Source: Caprella mutica (lineage: Eukaryota; Arthropoda; Malacostraca; Amphipoda; Caprellidae). From it: 64,000 nucleotides of DNA. The notes below the pieces were generated by a model. The model did no database searches, was not told the origin of the DNA, and was given only the letters and a program-made list of their open reading frames with translations. Where the stretch lies: NCBI GenBank assembly GCA_947561585.1, contig CANNZV010001636.1:90078-154077 (forward strand). Direction: 5' to 3'. Below, in pieces: positions 29,760-43,160 of this stretch. Both the position numbers and the translations under genes were made by a program. How positions within the stretch are numbered: position 1 is the first letter of the stretch; each line of letters starts with the position of its first letter.

Positions 29760-32500
29760 ATAAATGAAGTATAATCTCCGAGATAATAAAACGTACCCAC
29801 CGATAGAGTTAAATCGACAAAACTTCGATGATTTCGAATGAAATCCGATTAAACCGCAGAAATGTTCGCGATTGAACTCAGGATTGAATATTTTATAATG
29901 ACTAGTTTAACGTATTTTGTTTTCGTTCATTTCTGCTATGTTCTCCAAGTAAACTTTGACATTTACCATCAGCTTTTTATTGTCCATCCAAAACAGAACT
30001 CAAGAGTTTGATATTTAAATTCATATTATGTTCTGGAAACCTAGATCTATAAAATACAGTCTGAGTCCAAGACACTCAGGAATATGAAGGACGAAAAGCG
30101 AGACACTTCCACATATCTGCATCATTTTATAATTCTGAAACACTTTCGTATTTCAAGAGCCGCAAAGTGCTTTTAGAAATTAATAATTGATGCACTTCGG
30201 TGTAATGCCTTTATCAAAAAGTTTATCGGGTAAACGTAAAACAAACACCTGAGTGTCTAATATTTTTTCCGCGTACCTATTCAATTTCTTTCATTTTCCT
30301 ATCGGACTTTCGATCAGCTTTCATTTTCGACCAGGAATGAATTCCTCCGCAAAATAGTGACCGAAAAGAAACGGACAGGAGACTCTTTGAATCCTATCTC
30401 AAAATTGGCTATGGGACGACAATGTTGTTGTCATACGAAGTTCTTCAATAGAACTTAAAATTAGAAAAAAATAGATTTATTAATTTATATTAATTGTGTT
30501 ATATCTCTAGAGATATCATATGCTGAGAGGCCTGGATGAATCTTTACAATAAATATCTCAATAACTTTATATTTATTTTCTTTTTCCTTTAAAATAGTAC
30601 CACATAACTACCAATGATAGTACAGCAGATATATATGTGAGGAATAGAAATAGCACCAACACTTCTGCAAAAGACTGCATTTATTTACATTGCAGCAGTT
30701 CTTATTATCATCTACTGACTTAGTACAGACAATAATTATATACTATAGAGCAACATACAAATAAAATACCAAGGCAATAAAACAATCTCAAAGGAGATAA
30801 AATCCATTATAAATGGGGTTCAGATAAAAGAAATTATATAATTATTCTATAAAGTATGTATATTGATATATAGGATATATTGTTATATTCTCAATATGTT
30901 ATTTTAGTAAATTCATTTAAAGTGCTAAATTAAATTAAATTTTCTTATATTCATAATATAAACTTTTATCTAAGATAATTATTATATAAGTTGAAACTTT
31001 AATTTTATAATTATTACAAATATATAAGTACCTATGCAATATATTAGTTATTATAGGTAAAAATTAACTATATTAATTGTTGAAATGTTCAGAAAATATA
31101 GCAGTTCCTCGAATTGCCGGAGGTGAAATATTCACGGCGTTACTTTGGCTGCTATTTACTGGCGGAGGAATATGCCAAATTATTAGCAGTTTATGAGAGC
31201 ATCAGTTGACTGTAGTGGCGCATATCTTAGACATTAGTCTGGCGGGATTTGGCAATAATTTGTCCTTATTATCTTGGAGGTTTAGATAAAAAATATCATT
31301 ATAAGGTAAGATATGATCAATTTGCTAAAAATAGAAAAAAAAAAAATATTTTGTACCGTAAAGGTGTACTTTAGCTTCGATGTTATAAATTTTAAATTAA
31401 ATAGAAATACTTGTCCTGACTTATTTATTATCATGATTTCTCTTTAATTTTGCATAAAAATATAACTCGATTATCGTTTCAAACTGTGCCTCGAATTATT
31501 GTAGGTCATATTATTAATTATTATATAATCAAACAATGGTTCAAATCTTCTTTTTTGTTCATATCTTCTTTATATCTCCTGAAACCGAGAGGAGTATGCA
31601 ATAAGACTGCTAAATTGTAACTAATCACTGAGTTATTTTCATACACACCACATTTTTTAAATATAATTGTTAATATTTAATGAAAATTACAGAAAGAGAA
31701 GAATAGCTTCGACGATCTCAGTCGAAGCTTAAGTGTACCTTTACCTTCGTTACAATAAATTTTCAAGATTAAAAGTATTGTATCCATATGACGACTATTA
31801 TTACCAGCCATTTAGTTCGACTTTATTTATTTTATTCTTTAACTTCAAAAGTTAATGAGAATGAAAATATAAAGTAAATGAAATATTCGAAGTATATACC
31901 GTAGAGTTTCAAAGTGAAATTTCAATTTTTTCTAATTTTTTTTGATAGTGATACAAAATAAAACAAATTCGGTATCGATTGAAAATAAATTAAGTGTTTA
32001 TGTTTATGGATAGAGTGATCTACAAATTTTCAATTATTATACTTAATTCTATTATATTTCATTACCATTAATTTAACATTAATGATTGACATCTAATTTG
32101 ATTGTAATATTGCAATGCGATTGAAAACGTTCTTTTTTTTATTTTTATGCATCTGTTATTTGTACACACTATTTTGAATTACCGGGAAAATGTTTTTTCA
32201 TGGTCTAAGATATAATAATAATATTTTAATAAAAAATTAAATTTGAGAGACTTATGCATTTCACGTTGACCCTATTAGTTTTGTTATGAAAACGTGACAT
32301 TTAAGTACATGAACTATAAATGTGATTTTCTTATGCATTTCAATAGGTTGAAAATGTTTCCGAGTGAGTAATCAATGCATTTGTGAGTACTTTGTGTAGT
32401 AGAGTTAGTTTACTTTGGAAGTGAACAACGTAGTGTTTACATATTTTGCTGTTTACAGCAAGCGAATTAATGCTTGTATTTTATGATTTTCGCTTTCTAA
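29760..32500. other. Long AT-rich stretch
   Basis: Holds the 136-bp dispersed repeat at 30285 and a less AT-rich patch near 31095-31260 with two short overlapping open frames (one reads VPRIAGGEIFTALLWLLFTG) that I cannot assign. Otherwise unique AT-rich sequence without recognised genes. Confidence 0.3.
30285..30419 (+). repeat. 136-bp dispersed repeat, copy 1
   Basis: From TTTCTTTCATTTTCCTATCG to TTGGCTATGGGACGA. It matches 52258-52393 with three visible mismatches, and the flanks differ. The part ATCGGACtTTCGatcag...CATTTTCGA faintly resembles family A arms. Confidence 0.92.
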
Positions 32501-32765
32501 ACTCTAGGACGTTCTCTGTGTATTTTAGGGTTCTTAACAGTAGTCATTTCAAACGATGTGGTGTCACAACCAGGTGTGTGTTTGGGCGGCTGTAGGGTGG
32601 CTTGGAGACCGTGTAAGAATTCTTGGAGCTCCTAACCAGGTTGCTCTTACAATTTGAAAGTCTTTATTATGTATTTTAATATAGTTTAATGTATCTTGTC
32701 TAACACATGCTTAGGTCTTTACCCTTAAACATCTCAGTATCAAACTTATCTTTATTTTTATTTCC

Positions 32766-32910
32766 CCGCATCAGTTCCCCAGAGAGTCAAACCCTATCGT
32801 CTTTCTCTCCATTGTCCCAAACTCCAAACTTTGATTTGTTCCCCAATTTTCCGCCTGAAGTTTCACCTTCAATGGAATTGTCTCTAAGATCTACAATGAG
32901 CTGTTTATGG
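32766..32910 (+). CDS. Possible Ser/Pro-rich exon, unassigned
   Basis: After the acceptor-like TTTCCCCGCATCAG the frame reads SPESQTLSSFSPLSQTP then NFDLFPNFPPEVSPSMELSL. Less AT-rich than its flanks. No confident donor and no family recognised. Confidence 0.25.
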
Positions 32911-33174
32911 TGGGCATTGTCTGCATTAATCTGCTATTGCCAGATACTGCCTGCTATAATCTACTATAATCCGCCATAATCTGTTAAGCTTGTGCACACC
33001 TCATAATTATGCAGTTTGCTCGTGTTTAAAAACCTACATAATTCGATTTGGATTCAACTGTTGAATGACTATTTATTGTAGTACATAAATCATGAGTAGA
33101 ATTGTTTGGTAATTAAAAGAGGCAGATACCCTGCCATCTAATTATTATTTTGCAAGTTTGTTCAGTAATAATGA

Positions 33175-33920
33175 TTACAACTATCATCGATACATTCATT
33201 GATTATTTTAACTATCATCGATACATTCATTGATTATTTTAACTATCATCGATACATTCATTGATTATTTTAACTATCATCGATACATTCATTGATTATT
33301 TTAACTATCATCGATACATTCATTGATTATTTTAACTATCATCGATACATTCATTGATTATTTTAACTATCATCGATACATTCATTGATTATTTTAACTA
33401 TCATCGATACATTCATTGATTATTTTAACTATTATCGATGAATTTAACAGTTAGATACATTCTCCTGCAGTATCATCGATACATTCATTGATTATTTTAA
33501 CTATCATCGATGAATTTAACAGCTAGATACATTCTCCTGCAGTATCATAGATACCACATTGATAATTTTAACTATCATCGATGAATTTAACAGTTAGATA
33601 CATTCTCCTGCAGTATCATGGATACTTCATTGATTATTTTAACCACCATCGATGAATTTAGCAGTTAGATACATTCTCCTCCAGTATCATCGATACATTC
33701 ATTGATTATTTTAACTATCATCGATGAATTTAACAGCTAGATACATTCTCCTGCAGTATCATAGATACTTCATTGATTATTTTAACCACCATCGATGAAT
33801 TTAACAGTTAGATACAGTCTCCTGCAGTATCATGGATACTTCATTGATTATTTTAACCACCATCGATGAATTTAACAGTTAGATACATTCTCCTGCAGTA
33901 TCATAGATACCACATTGATT
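33175..33920 (+). repeat. 31-bp minisatellite passing into a 76-bp unit
   Basis: The left part is about 9 copies of a unit with CATCGATACATTCATTG and ATTATTTTAACTAT. From 33430 the unit grows to about 76 bp by adding CGATGAATTTAACAG and ACATTCTCCTGCAGTATCAT. CCTGCAGTATCATGGATAC resembles the centre of family A (CCTGCAGGTATCATGGATAC). Confidence 0.93.
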
Positions 33921-34257
33921 TTTCTACTAAAATATTGAAAAGCTTTGAAAGGATTCGGTCGTCTAAATCCCACCTTTCAACATTCTGTAATTATTAAAAA
34001 GCAATTAACAATGCATGGAAAAAAGGTGTTCTCGTGAAAAGAATATAGACTTTATATATTATTCTATTAGAACATATAACAGAATTTTCCCAGTGCGCAT
34101 TCAGTTTGTCATTTGTTTTTATTCATATTGGTTATCATTATTTTGAAAAAAACACAAACAATTTGATAGAATTTTCTGACTGGTTTAAATATTTCTAATT
34201 AATTCTTCAATGGCAACAAATTGAAAAATAATGAAATACAATATATTTTATATTGAA

Positions 34258-34463
34258 GAAAACTCCGAATTGTTATACTGTTCCACATTTTCGATCATAT
34301 ACAGAAGAAGATTATAGTGATAATTCTATTTAACTGATATTTAATAAAATAAATATAATACCTTTAATTAACCAATTGAAATAAAAGGTAAATAATAATT
34401 TTTATAAAATATTTCCTAGCTTAATCTAAAATGTGTAACCGTCCGATAACTCAGAACTTACCC
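34258..34463. mobile_element. Family A MITE, diverged
   Basis: Left: AACTCCGAATTGTTATACTG then TTCCACATTTTCGATCAT. Right: GTAACCGTCCGATAACTCAG then AACTTACCC and TA. The left terminus is eroded. Confidence 0.8.
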
Positions 34464-34469
34464 TATTCG

Positions 34470-35270
34470 TAGTTAATTAAATATATGATGCAGTTAGAAG
34501 TATTATCTTAATCAACATTTGCAATACATTTTATTAAATCTAATTACCTCTTCTGTACTTCTGTACAAAGGGAGACACAAAGACAAATAAAAGTCTCTAA
34601 CATCAAATTCAATGGTTTTCTTCGTTAATTAACTTAAATAATTTGAATTATCTTTACGGGATCATTTAGGAATTATTTCAGTTTTCCCAGGTAACAGAAT
34701 AATTAATGAAACTTATAAGTTGATTTTTAAAATTATTTTAATTAAATCTTTCATAATTGTAAAATGAATAATATAATACAAAAATATTTATATAATAGTT
34801 TTCTACTTATTTTTTTCAACAATTATTGTGATTTTGATTTACGTTTTAATCATGGATTCTTTTACGTTTTAGTCTATTAAATTACCTTTCTAAATTATTT
34901 GAACATTTAGCAATTATATATTTTGTTATACTTATTACTTTCTTCAGATATCCCTTGTGCTTTCAACTAGTCCTGTTATTACTGTTATTCATAACTGTTA
35001 TTAACAGACACACAAAGGTCTTCAATTACAGTTCTGCAGTCTGTAGAAATGTTTAGTCAACCAAGAGAATGTCTGATTGAACGAGAAACAAACTCAAAGG
35101 GGTTACTATTGGTATGAATATTGTCCATTCTCAGGCCTTTCTCACGGTGTTATGAAAAATGGAGACTAAATACCGAAGACTTTTTTTTTCGATATATTCA
35201 CATCCGTCTCCAAATGAATAATTTCTTATAGTTTTTTGACGGATAATTATGCTAGCTCTTTTTTCTTTAC
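34470..35270. other. AT-rich stretch, nothing recognised
   Basis: No exon-like frame, tandem array or inverted ends seen. Confidence 0.3.
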
Positions 35271-35274
35271 TGTT

Positions 35275-36540
35275 GTTACAACTGAGGAAGTAAGAAATAT
35301 AAAATTGAGCGTAATAGAAAAATTCTTCCCCGTTGATTGTTTACCAATTAATGTAATAAGATAGTTTCTCTGTAAACATATCTCCTATTCTGAAAATAGT
35401 CTTCAATAAATCAGTGCAGGAAGGTTCGTTCCTGGATTCCCTTAAAATAGCTAGAATAGTATCAATTTTTAAGTGTGGAAGGACAAATGAAATAGTCAAC
35501 TACCGACCTATCTCTGTTCTTCCTAAAAAGTTTTCGGAAAGGTTATGTATTAATTTAATTTAATTAAGTAATTTGAAAAATAAATCTTTTCGCTCCAAAG
35601 ATCAACATGGATTTAGTGATGGACGTGGCACGGTTAATGCGGTGATCGATTAAATGTAGGAATATTTATTAAGAGGGGGAATTGATTATAGAGGTACAAT
35701 ATTTATTATTCAAGGGAAACATGTGTTTTCTACCTTTATTGACTTCTGCAAAACATTTGACTGTGCGTCTCATGACTAGAGCACAGATTTTTATGCTCTA
35801 ACAATATAATAGCATAGAATACTGTAAAAGCACATAACCTCTATAAAAGCATAGATGATATATGTCTTATAGGCATTAATCTAATTTGCATACTAAGCAT
35901 ATAAAATTCTTATTTTATCAATAGGAAATGTGACCGTAAAAGTTAATAGGAAATGTGACCGCATTGTAGCAAATAATCCTGAATTGCAACACATAGAATA
36001 AATACGAAGAATTATCGCTGGAGTGGAAGAGATGCAAATTGAAAGGAATGTAGCACAAGATGCAATGTATTTAAAGTGTATGCAATGTATTGGCATCAGT
36101 TAAATTAGAAAGAAACTTTTCAAAACTTAAAATGTTAATGAACGATTACCGAATGTCTTTAGAATCAGAAAATGTCAAAAAACAATTAATCGTATATCTT
36201 GTAACTCCTAATTGTTAAATTATTTTTAGTGCCATTCTGTCTAGAATGAAATGGAATAGGTTCTACTCATGACATTCTGAAGCTATGGCACTATATGGAT
36301 ATAGAATTAACTGCCACGAGAGGTTTAAGTCATACCTAACTAATAGAAACCATTCCGTCCCAATAATGGTATGCACTACCTGTGATGTCCCACAGGATTC
36401 TATATTGGGACCTTTGTTGCTTCTTGTGTTTACCAATGATATTACTGGCTCTGCAGCATCTTTTAAATTCACTCTCTATGCAGAATGCAGACTGCACCTT
36501 ATCTTATATGTTCAACATACTTCACTCAATGCACCCTAGT
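35275..36540 (+). pseudogene. LINE reverse transcriptase relic
   Basis: Before the insertion the frame reads VFNKSVQEGSFLDSLKIARI then VSIFKCGRTNEIVNYRPISV, the start of a CR1/jockey-like RT, followed by KDQHGFSDGRGTVNAVID and FIDFCKTFDCASHD. After the insertion it continues YGYRINCHERFKSYLTNRNH, then CDVPQDSILGPLLLLVFTND and LYAECRLHL. The catalytic YADD box has become YAEC, and stops and frameshifts occur. It is inactive. Confidence 0.85.
35777..36265 (+). mobile_element. hAT element nested in the LINE
   Basis: 489 bp flanked by the 8-bp duplication CTCATGAC (35769-35776 and 36266-36273), the hAT signature. Ends are TAGAGCACAG and ATAGGTTCTA. Near 36090 it reads SVKLERNFSKLKMLMNDYRM, the C-terminal hAT dimerisation motif (ERxFSxLK). 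It cuts the LINE frame between ASHD and ILKL. Most of the transposase is deleted. Confidence 0.85.
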
Positions 36541-36599
36541 TGACTTCTCACCATTAACAATCACATTTATACAAGAAAATACAATATAATATATCGTCT

Positions 36600-38010
36600 T
36601 ATTACCATTAATACCCAATTTTTTACAATGTATCCATCTAACTACATTCTCCAGTTCATCACTGACATTATTGCCGGTCAGGTTTGATAGGGCCAAAATG
36701 TATACTTTATTTTTTTTTACTATAAAATAGGTATACCTTATTTTGCTAAAAATTTGTCATATTTTCGGCTAAAATGTAATTTGTTCGCAATGAATAATGT
36801 TAAATATATTATTAATAATGAATAAGTCTTTTTACATCATCCAGAGTTTTTTTTTACACAGGGGTTTTTCTGACCGGGGGATTTATTGCACTTTTTTTTC
36901 CGTGGGTATTTTGCACGTTTTTTTGACCGCATGTTTTTTTTGTTGTAGATTGCTCTGATATAACCGAATACAAGTATTCGTGATCTTCCTCTAACATATA
37001 GTAAATTTCATTGAGCTTTGTGAATGACATATAATTAAAGTAAAAAAAAAGTGACTCTCTAACTCGAATTTTAAATTTCAATTCTAACGGTATATATGCG
37101 ATTGTAATTTCTATATTTTGTATAATTTCTATATTCATAAATCTTTAATGGATAATCCATGTAAATTTACTGTCAATAATTACCTACTAAATTAACCGAA
37201 AAACTTCTGCTTTGATAACAAATTTATACGTTAACAAATCAGTGCTTGATGTAAATTACTGATTTGTTGCATAAACAGAAAGTGGGAGTTAAATAAACAT
37301 TTCCATAACATGATTGCTACACAAATATTATTCAACTAAAAATGACAGAGGTTTTTAATATGAATAATTTTGCATGATCATTGGATCACACACGGCACTA
37401 AAGGTTGAATAATCTTCCATGGCACACCATAAATTTATATTCGATTATATGAATGGGCTTAGCTATATGAATTCCTATATTTAACAGAGATGAATTGTTT
37501 TTAACTTTATGTATAAATTTAATTTATTAATGCCATTGAATACAATTAGTTATTTTATTACTATTGTTATTTTATTACTGTCTTTAGCTAGCGGATCTAT
37601 TAATTGAATTCTTTATCTTTGTAATATGTTTTTTCTCGATGTTCAGGTCTTACCACTCTGAGGTGTAACTAAAATTATAATTACTTTAATGTTTGAAATT
37701 ATGAAGAAAACTCAATAACACAAATATTGTGTTTATCAAAATTATTTGGCTTATACTTTTATATTTCTCTTTATTTTACATTTTTTCATTTTGAATTAGT
37801 GAAGAAATACGTATTATTAATAATAAAATATATAAATGTTGTTACTAACTGAAAAATTGAAGAATTTATTAAGTAAAATATAAAGTAATGATTTACAAAT
37901 TTAATAAAAAGGATCCGTTAATTATTAATTAGGTATAATTTATCAATAGTTATTAATTAATAGTTGAAATTTAATTCTTTATCCATCATAATTAACTACC
38001 TATTATGCCT
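36600..38010. other. AT-rich stretch with one dispersed motif
   Basis: Apart from the copy at 37602 nothing is recognised. A patch near 36858 (GGGGTTTTTCTGACCGGGGG) resembles the G-rich motif of 62706. Confidence 0.3.
37602..37672 (+). repeat. Dispersed GGTCTTACCACTCTGAGG motif, copy 1
   Basis: TCTTTGTAATATG, then GATGTTCAGGTCTTACCACT and CTGAGGTGTAACTAAA. Other copies are at 49074 and 50303. The strict conservation of the core among diverged flanks suggests the end of one transposon family. Confidence 0.8.
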
Positions 38011-38019
38011 TCTTTCTAA

Positions 38020-38095
38020 CCGGTTATATCTGGTACACGGTTATATTCGGTTATATCTGGTTAAAACTGGTTATATTCGGTTATATCCAGATTAT
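38020..38095 (+). repeat. Short GGTTATATCTGGTT repeat
   Basis: Five to six imperfect units of GGTTATATCTGGTTA or GGTTATATTCGGTTA. Confidence 0.7.
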
Positions 38096-38317
38096 CAATC
38101 AGCGTTTGATTAGATAATGTGCTGCCATCAACACAGTAACCGAAAATCCGCTTAATTATTAATTAGATTTGTGATACAAATTGAAGAACACTGAAATATC
38201 AATTAAAACACAATGGGTTTCATTGAATTATTACGGTATGAATACTCGATTAGGTATAAGTAAATGGATACAAATGAAAATAAAATAATAAAATTATACC
38301 GTTTTTTATTTTACGTT

Positions 38318-38356
38318 TGATCGGAGATGTGGAATTGACTGATAATTCGTAACTTA
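38318..38356. mobile_element. Family A MITE, right arm only
   Basis: TTGATCGGAGATGTGGAATT then GACTGATAATTCGTAACTTA. No left arm found nearby. Confidence 0.55.
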
Positions 38357-38724
38357 CTATTCAAACTCTTTTACCAGTCAATAGTGGACATAATAGTCTC
38401 ATAAATATGTCAAACTATTTTTTATCAAAACTGTTTCAGGGAAAAGTTGTTCTCATCTAAAAAAAATGTCCTGATTTTTTTTGAAGAGGGACATAATAAA
38501 ATTAAAAAAAATTATTCGAATCTTTGATACTTTGAAAACTCTTCATTATTATAAAATACTTTAATTCACCCAATGAAGAAATATTTCACTCGGTAGTAGA
38601 GGGTTAAAAGACACAGTCATCGATCTTTGTTTTTAAGCAACTGACTGTGACGTACTTAGAAACTTTCTTAGATTTCAAGAGTTTTTTTCAGCTCTTAATC
38701 GACTGTGTCAAAAACCCTTTGAGA

Positions 38725-38880
38725 ACCTGGCGAATCTGGCAACCATTTTGAGAACCTGGCGAATCTGGCAACCATTTTGAGAACCTGGCTAATTTGGCAA
38801 TTCTTTAGAGTGTCTTGCTAATCTGGCAACCCAGTGAGGAATATAGCTAATCTGGCAACCCAATTGGAAAGATTTCAGAA
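38725..38880 (+). repeat. 28-bp degenerate repeat
   Basis: About five copies of TTGAGAACCTGGCGAATCTG plus GCAACCAT, decaying to the right (GCTAATCTGGCAACCCA). Confidence 0.8.
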
Positions 38881-39039
38881 AAAAATAAAAAGTGGCATTA
38901 ATACCAGACTAAGAAATTTGTTATAATTAAATGAAAAATTATATCATGTAGAACAAAAATGATATTTTTATCTTCGCAGAATGCAGAAGATTATATTTTT
39001 GGTTGCATTTATTTAATATTCGCATAACTCAAAAAATAT

Positions 39040-39430
39040 AGAACCATATTGTCTAAAATTTGGTGTGACGGTTGGTCAATATCCAGGAACCATTTTTTTC
39101 AATTTTGGGAGTGATTGGGTTAAAGATCCGGTTACAACCGGACCTCAATCAAGGTCAAGGCCATTCATAACTCATTCAATAATTAAAATGTATTAAACTA
39201 AATTGCCTGAAATTTGATTTCAAGACTAGTCAATATCCAGGAACCATTTTGTTAAAATTTGGGAGTGATCCGATCAAAATTCAAGGTCAAGGTCATTTAT
39301 AACTCGATAACTTAAACAGTATTCAATTGAATGGAAGGTGTAACGGTTGGTCAATATCCAGTTACCATTTACTATATTTTGGGAGCGAACGGGTCAAAGA
39401 TTAAGGTCAAGGTCATTCATAATTCAAGTA
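39040..39430 (+). repeat. Three diverged copies of a GGTCAATATCCAGGAACC unit
   Basis: Units of about 130 bp with GGTTGGTCAATATCCAGGAA, TTTTGGGAGTGATTGGG and CAAGGTCAAGG(C/T)CATT. A related inverted stretch (GACCTTGACCATCCAG, TAGCTCCCAAAAATC) is at 50010-50200, so this is probably a transposon interior. Confidence 0.7.
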
Positions 39431-39818
39431 TTATTGGATGATCAAGGTCATTTTTTCTATTATATTTCGAATTATACTCTATATATTTCAAAATAGTTTA
39501 TAAATATAAAGTAATTAGGTGAATTTTTTTTACTATTAATTTTTTTTTAATTTATCTGTCGAGCTAAAAAAAATATTAGTCTTTTCAATCATTAAAAATA
39601 CGAATCATATTCATGAATTAAAAGTAGAACCTCAGGAAATAAATCTACAGATCTTGAATTCATTAATACTTTTCTCTAACAAATCAAAACAATTTGCCAA
39701 AGTTTATATTAGAAATTCAGGAATGAATTCAGAAATATGTATGTATAATATATGTATATATAACATATGTATATATTAAATAGATTGTTATCATGCAATA
39801 TCGTTGGTTTGAGTTGGA

Positions 39819-39966
39819 ATAAATTCCACGTTATCGGATGGTTTCAATTTTTTTCATTAAATATGAAAAAGTATTTAAAAATTATTATTTAACTTTTATT
39901 ATATATTTTTATATATAATAATAATTTTTTTGGAATTTTGCGTCCAATAACATGGAATTTACACTA
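39819..39966. mobile_element. Inverted-repeat element related to family A
   Basis: Left AATTCCACGTTATCGGATGG; right CGTCCAATAACATGGAATTT then ACAC. The termini differ from family A (TAAATTCCACG), but the ATCGG arm and the layout agree. Confidence 0.65.
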
Positions 39967-40009
39967 GTTAGTTGATGGAAATAAATAGTGATTTAGAATA
40001 AGAATTTTG

Positions 40010-41110
40010 AAAGTTATGGTGGGGCCATAGAAGACTAAGAAGGAAAGTTTTGGTAGGGCCATAGAAGACTAAGAAGGAAAGTTATGGTGGGGCCATAGAA
40101 GACTAAGAAGGAAAGTTATGGTGGGGCCATAGAAGACTAAGAAGAAAAGTTATGGTGGGGCCATAGAAGACTAAGAAGGAAAGTTATGGTGGGGCCATAG
40201 AAGACTAAGAAGGAAAGTTATGGTGGGGCCATAGAAGACTAAGAAGGAAAGTTTTGGTAGGGCCATAGAAGACTAAGAAGGAAAGTTATGGTGGGGCCAT
40301 AGAAGACTAAGAAGGAAAGTTATGGTGGGGCCATAGAAGACTAAGAAGGAAAGTTTTGGTAGGGCCATAGAAGACTAAGAAGGAAAGTTATGGTGGGGCC
40401 ATAGAAGACTAAGAAGGAAAGTTATGGTGGGGCCATAGAAGACTAAGAAGAAAAGTTATGGTGGGGCCATAGAAGACTAAGAAGGAAAGTTATGGTGGGG
40501 CCATAGAAGACTAAGAAGGAAAGTTATGGTGGGGCCATAGAAGACTAAGAAGGAAAGTTTTGGTAGGGCCATAGAAGACTAAGAAGGAAAGTTATGGTGG
40601 GGCCATAGAAGACTAAGAAGGAAAGTTATGGTGGGGCCATAGAAGACTAAGAAGGAAAGTTATGGTGGGGCCATAGAAGACTAAGAAGGAAAGTTATGGT
40701 GGGGCCATAGAAGACTAAGAAGAAAAGTTATGGTGGGGCCATAGAAGACTAAGAAGGAAAGTTATGGTGGGGCCATAGAAGACTAAGAAGGAAAGTTATG
40801 GTGGGGCCATAGAAGACTAAGAAGGAAAGTTATGGTGGGGCCATAGAAGACTAAGAAGAAAAGTTATGGTGGGGCCATAGAAGACTAAGAAGGAAAGTTA
40901 TGGTGGGGCCATAGAAGACTAAGAAGGAAAGTTATGGTGGGGCCATAGAAGACTAAGAAGAAAAGTTATGGTGGGGCCATAGAAGACTAAGAAGGAAAGT
41001 TATGGTGGGGCCATAGAAGACTAAGAAGGAAAGTTATGGTGGGGCCATAGAAGACTAAGAAGGAAAGTTTTGGTAGGGCCATAGAAGACTAAGAAGGAAA
41101 GTTATGGTGA
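40010..41110 (+). repeat. 34-bp GGCCATAGAAGA array, about 32 copies
   Basis: The unit is GAAAGTTATGGTGGGGCCAT plus AGAAGACTAAGAAG. Variants (GTTTTGGTAGGGCC, AAGAAGAAAAG) recur in blocks. It ends at a GC-rich non-repeat patch (41108-41170) followed by one more motif copy GGCCATAGAAGATTAAGAGG. Confidence 0.97.
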
Positions 41111-41179
41111 GGCCCTGTGTCCCCCGGTGAAGGTTCACGTCACGGCTGAGGACTCTGCCTCTGGCTGGTGTCGAAGGCC

Positions 41180-41790
41180 ATAGAAGATTAAGAGGGTATA
41201 ACTCTAGAAGACAATTTTCCAATATTTATCATTATTAATCTTTCATACTTTTATCAATTTTAATTTTTTTAAACTGTATGGAAGTATAATTTTGTTATTT
41301 TATTTTTGATAAATAAATATTAGCACAATTTATTTTTCATAGATAAGTATTAACTGATTATATTTTTGATAAAGCAACTGTTAATTGTATATATGCATTA
41401 ATTTATGCGTATGAAACTACATATCAATATTCAAATATTATATAGCAAGAGTTAGTAGTAACTTAAATGAATATACTAATTTACTAGGTTCGTACGTGTT
41501 AAATACTTATATTTAAATATTTTATGATATTTAATCATTATGATTTAGTACTATTTAGAGTAAAAGTTTCTAAATATTTTCATTTAAAAGTTCTAAGGAC
41601 CCATGACAGTTTCGCTAAGAATTTACCAGAGTAGATTTAGATAATTTATTTCTATGGAAACTTCATGAATTTATTCCAAGATTAATGAGTAAAGTTCTAA
41701 TTCAAGAATGAGAGTTTGTAAATAATAATGAGTTATGGTGACTGATAACATTCAGTTGTTACGTTACCTAATTAATGATTATAATTAAAG
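41180..41790. other. AT-rich spacer, nothing recognised
   Basis: Unique sequence between two large arrays; no ORF or element ends seen. Confidence 0.3.
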
Positions 41791-41799
41791 AGGTAAAAT

Positions 41800-43160
41800 G
41801 ATAACCAGTTGTAACAATATTATTGTAAAGAGAGTAAAATGATAACCAATTGTAACAATATTATTGTAAAGAGAGTAAAATGATAACCAGTTGTGACAAT
41901 ATTATTGTAAAGAGAGTAAAATGATAACCAATTGTGACAATATTATTGTAAAGAGAGTAAAATGATAACCAATTGTAACAATATTATTGTAAAGAGAGTA
42001 AAATGATAACCAGTTGTGACAATATTATTGTAAAGAGAGTAAAATGATAACCAGTTGTGACAATATTATTGTAAAGAGAGTAAAATGATAACCAGTTGTA
42101 ACAATATTATTGTAAAGAGAGTAAAATGATAACCAATTGTAACAATATTATTGTAAAGAGAGTAAAATGATAACCAGTTGTGACAATATTATTGTAAAGA
42201 GAGTAAAATGATAACCAATTGTGACAATATTATTGTAAAGAGAGTAAAATGATAACCAGTTGTGACAATATTATTGTAAAGAGAGTAAAATGATAACCAA
42301 TTGTAACAATATTATTGTAAAGAGAGTAAATTGATAACCAGTTGTGACAATATTATTGTAAAGAGAGTAAAATGATAACCAATTGTAACAATATTATTGT
42401 AAAGAGAGTAAATTGATAACCAGTTGTGACAATATTATTGTAAAGAGAGTAAAATGATAACCAGTTGTGACAATATTATTGTAAAGAGAGTAAAATGATA
42501 ACAGGTTGTGACAATATTATTGTAAAGAGAGTAAAATGATAACCAGTTGTGACAATATTATTGTAAAGAGAGTAAAATGATAACAGGTTGTGACAATATT
42601 ATTGTAAAGAGAGTAAAATGATAACCAGTTGTGACAATATTATTGTAAAGAGAGTAAAATGATAACCAGTTGTGACAATATTATTGTAAAGAGAGTAAAA
42701 TGATAGCAGGTTGTGACAATATTATTGTAAAGAGAGTAAAATGATAACCAGTTGTAACAATATTATTGTAAAGAGAGTAAAATGATAACCAGTTGTAACA
42801 ATATTATTGTAAAGAGAGTAAAATGATAACCAGTTGTAACAATATTATTGTAAAGAGAGTAAAATGATAACCAGTTGTAACAATATTATTGTAAAGAGAG
42901 TAAAATGATAACCAATTGTAACAATATTATTGTAAAGAGAGTAAATTGATAACCAGTTGTAACAATATTATTGTAAAGAGAGTAAAATGATAACCAGTTG
43001 TAACAATATTATTGTAAAGAGAGTAAAATGATAACCAGTTGTAACAATATTATTGTAAAGAGAGTAAAATGATAACCAGTTGTAACAATATTATTGTAAA
43101 GAGAGTAAAATGATAACCAGTTGTAACAATATTACCGTTAAGAGAGTAAAATGATAACCA
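41800..43160 (+). repeat. 41-bp minisatellite, about 33 copies
   Basis: The unit contains GAGAGTAAAATGATAACC, then AGTTGTGACAATATTATTG and TAAA. ACAATATTATTGT is a palindrome inside every unit. Variant positions (AATTGTAAC, CAGGTTG, AATTGATAACC) are clustered. Confidence 0.96.
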
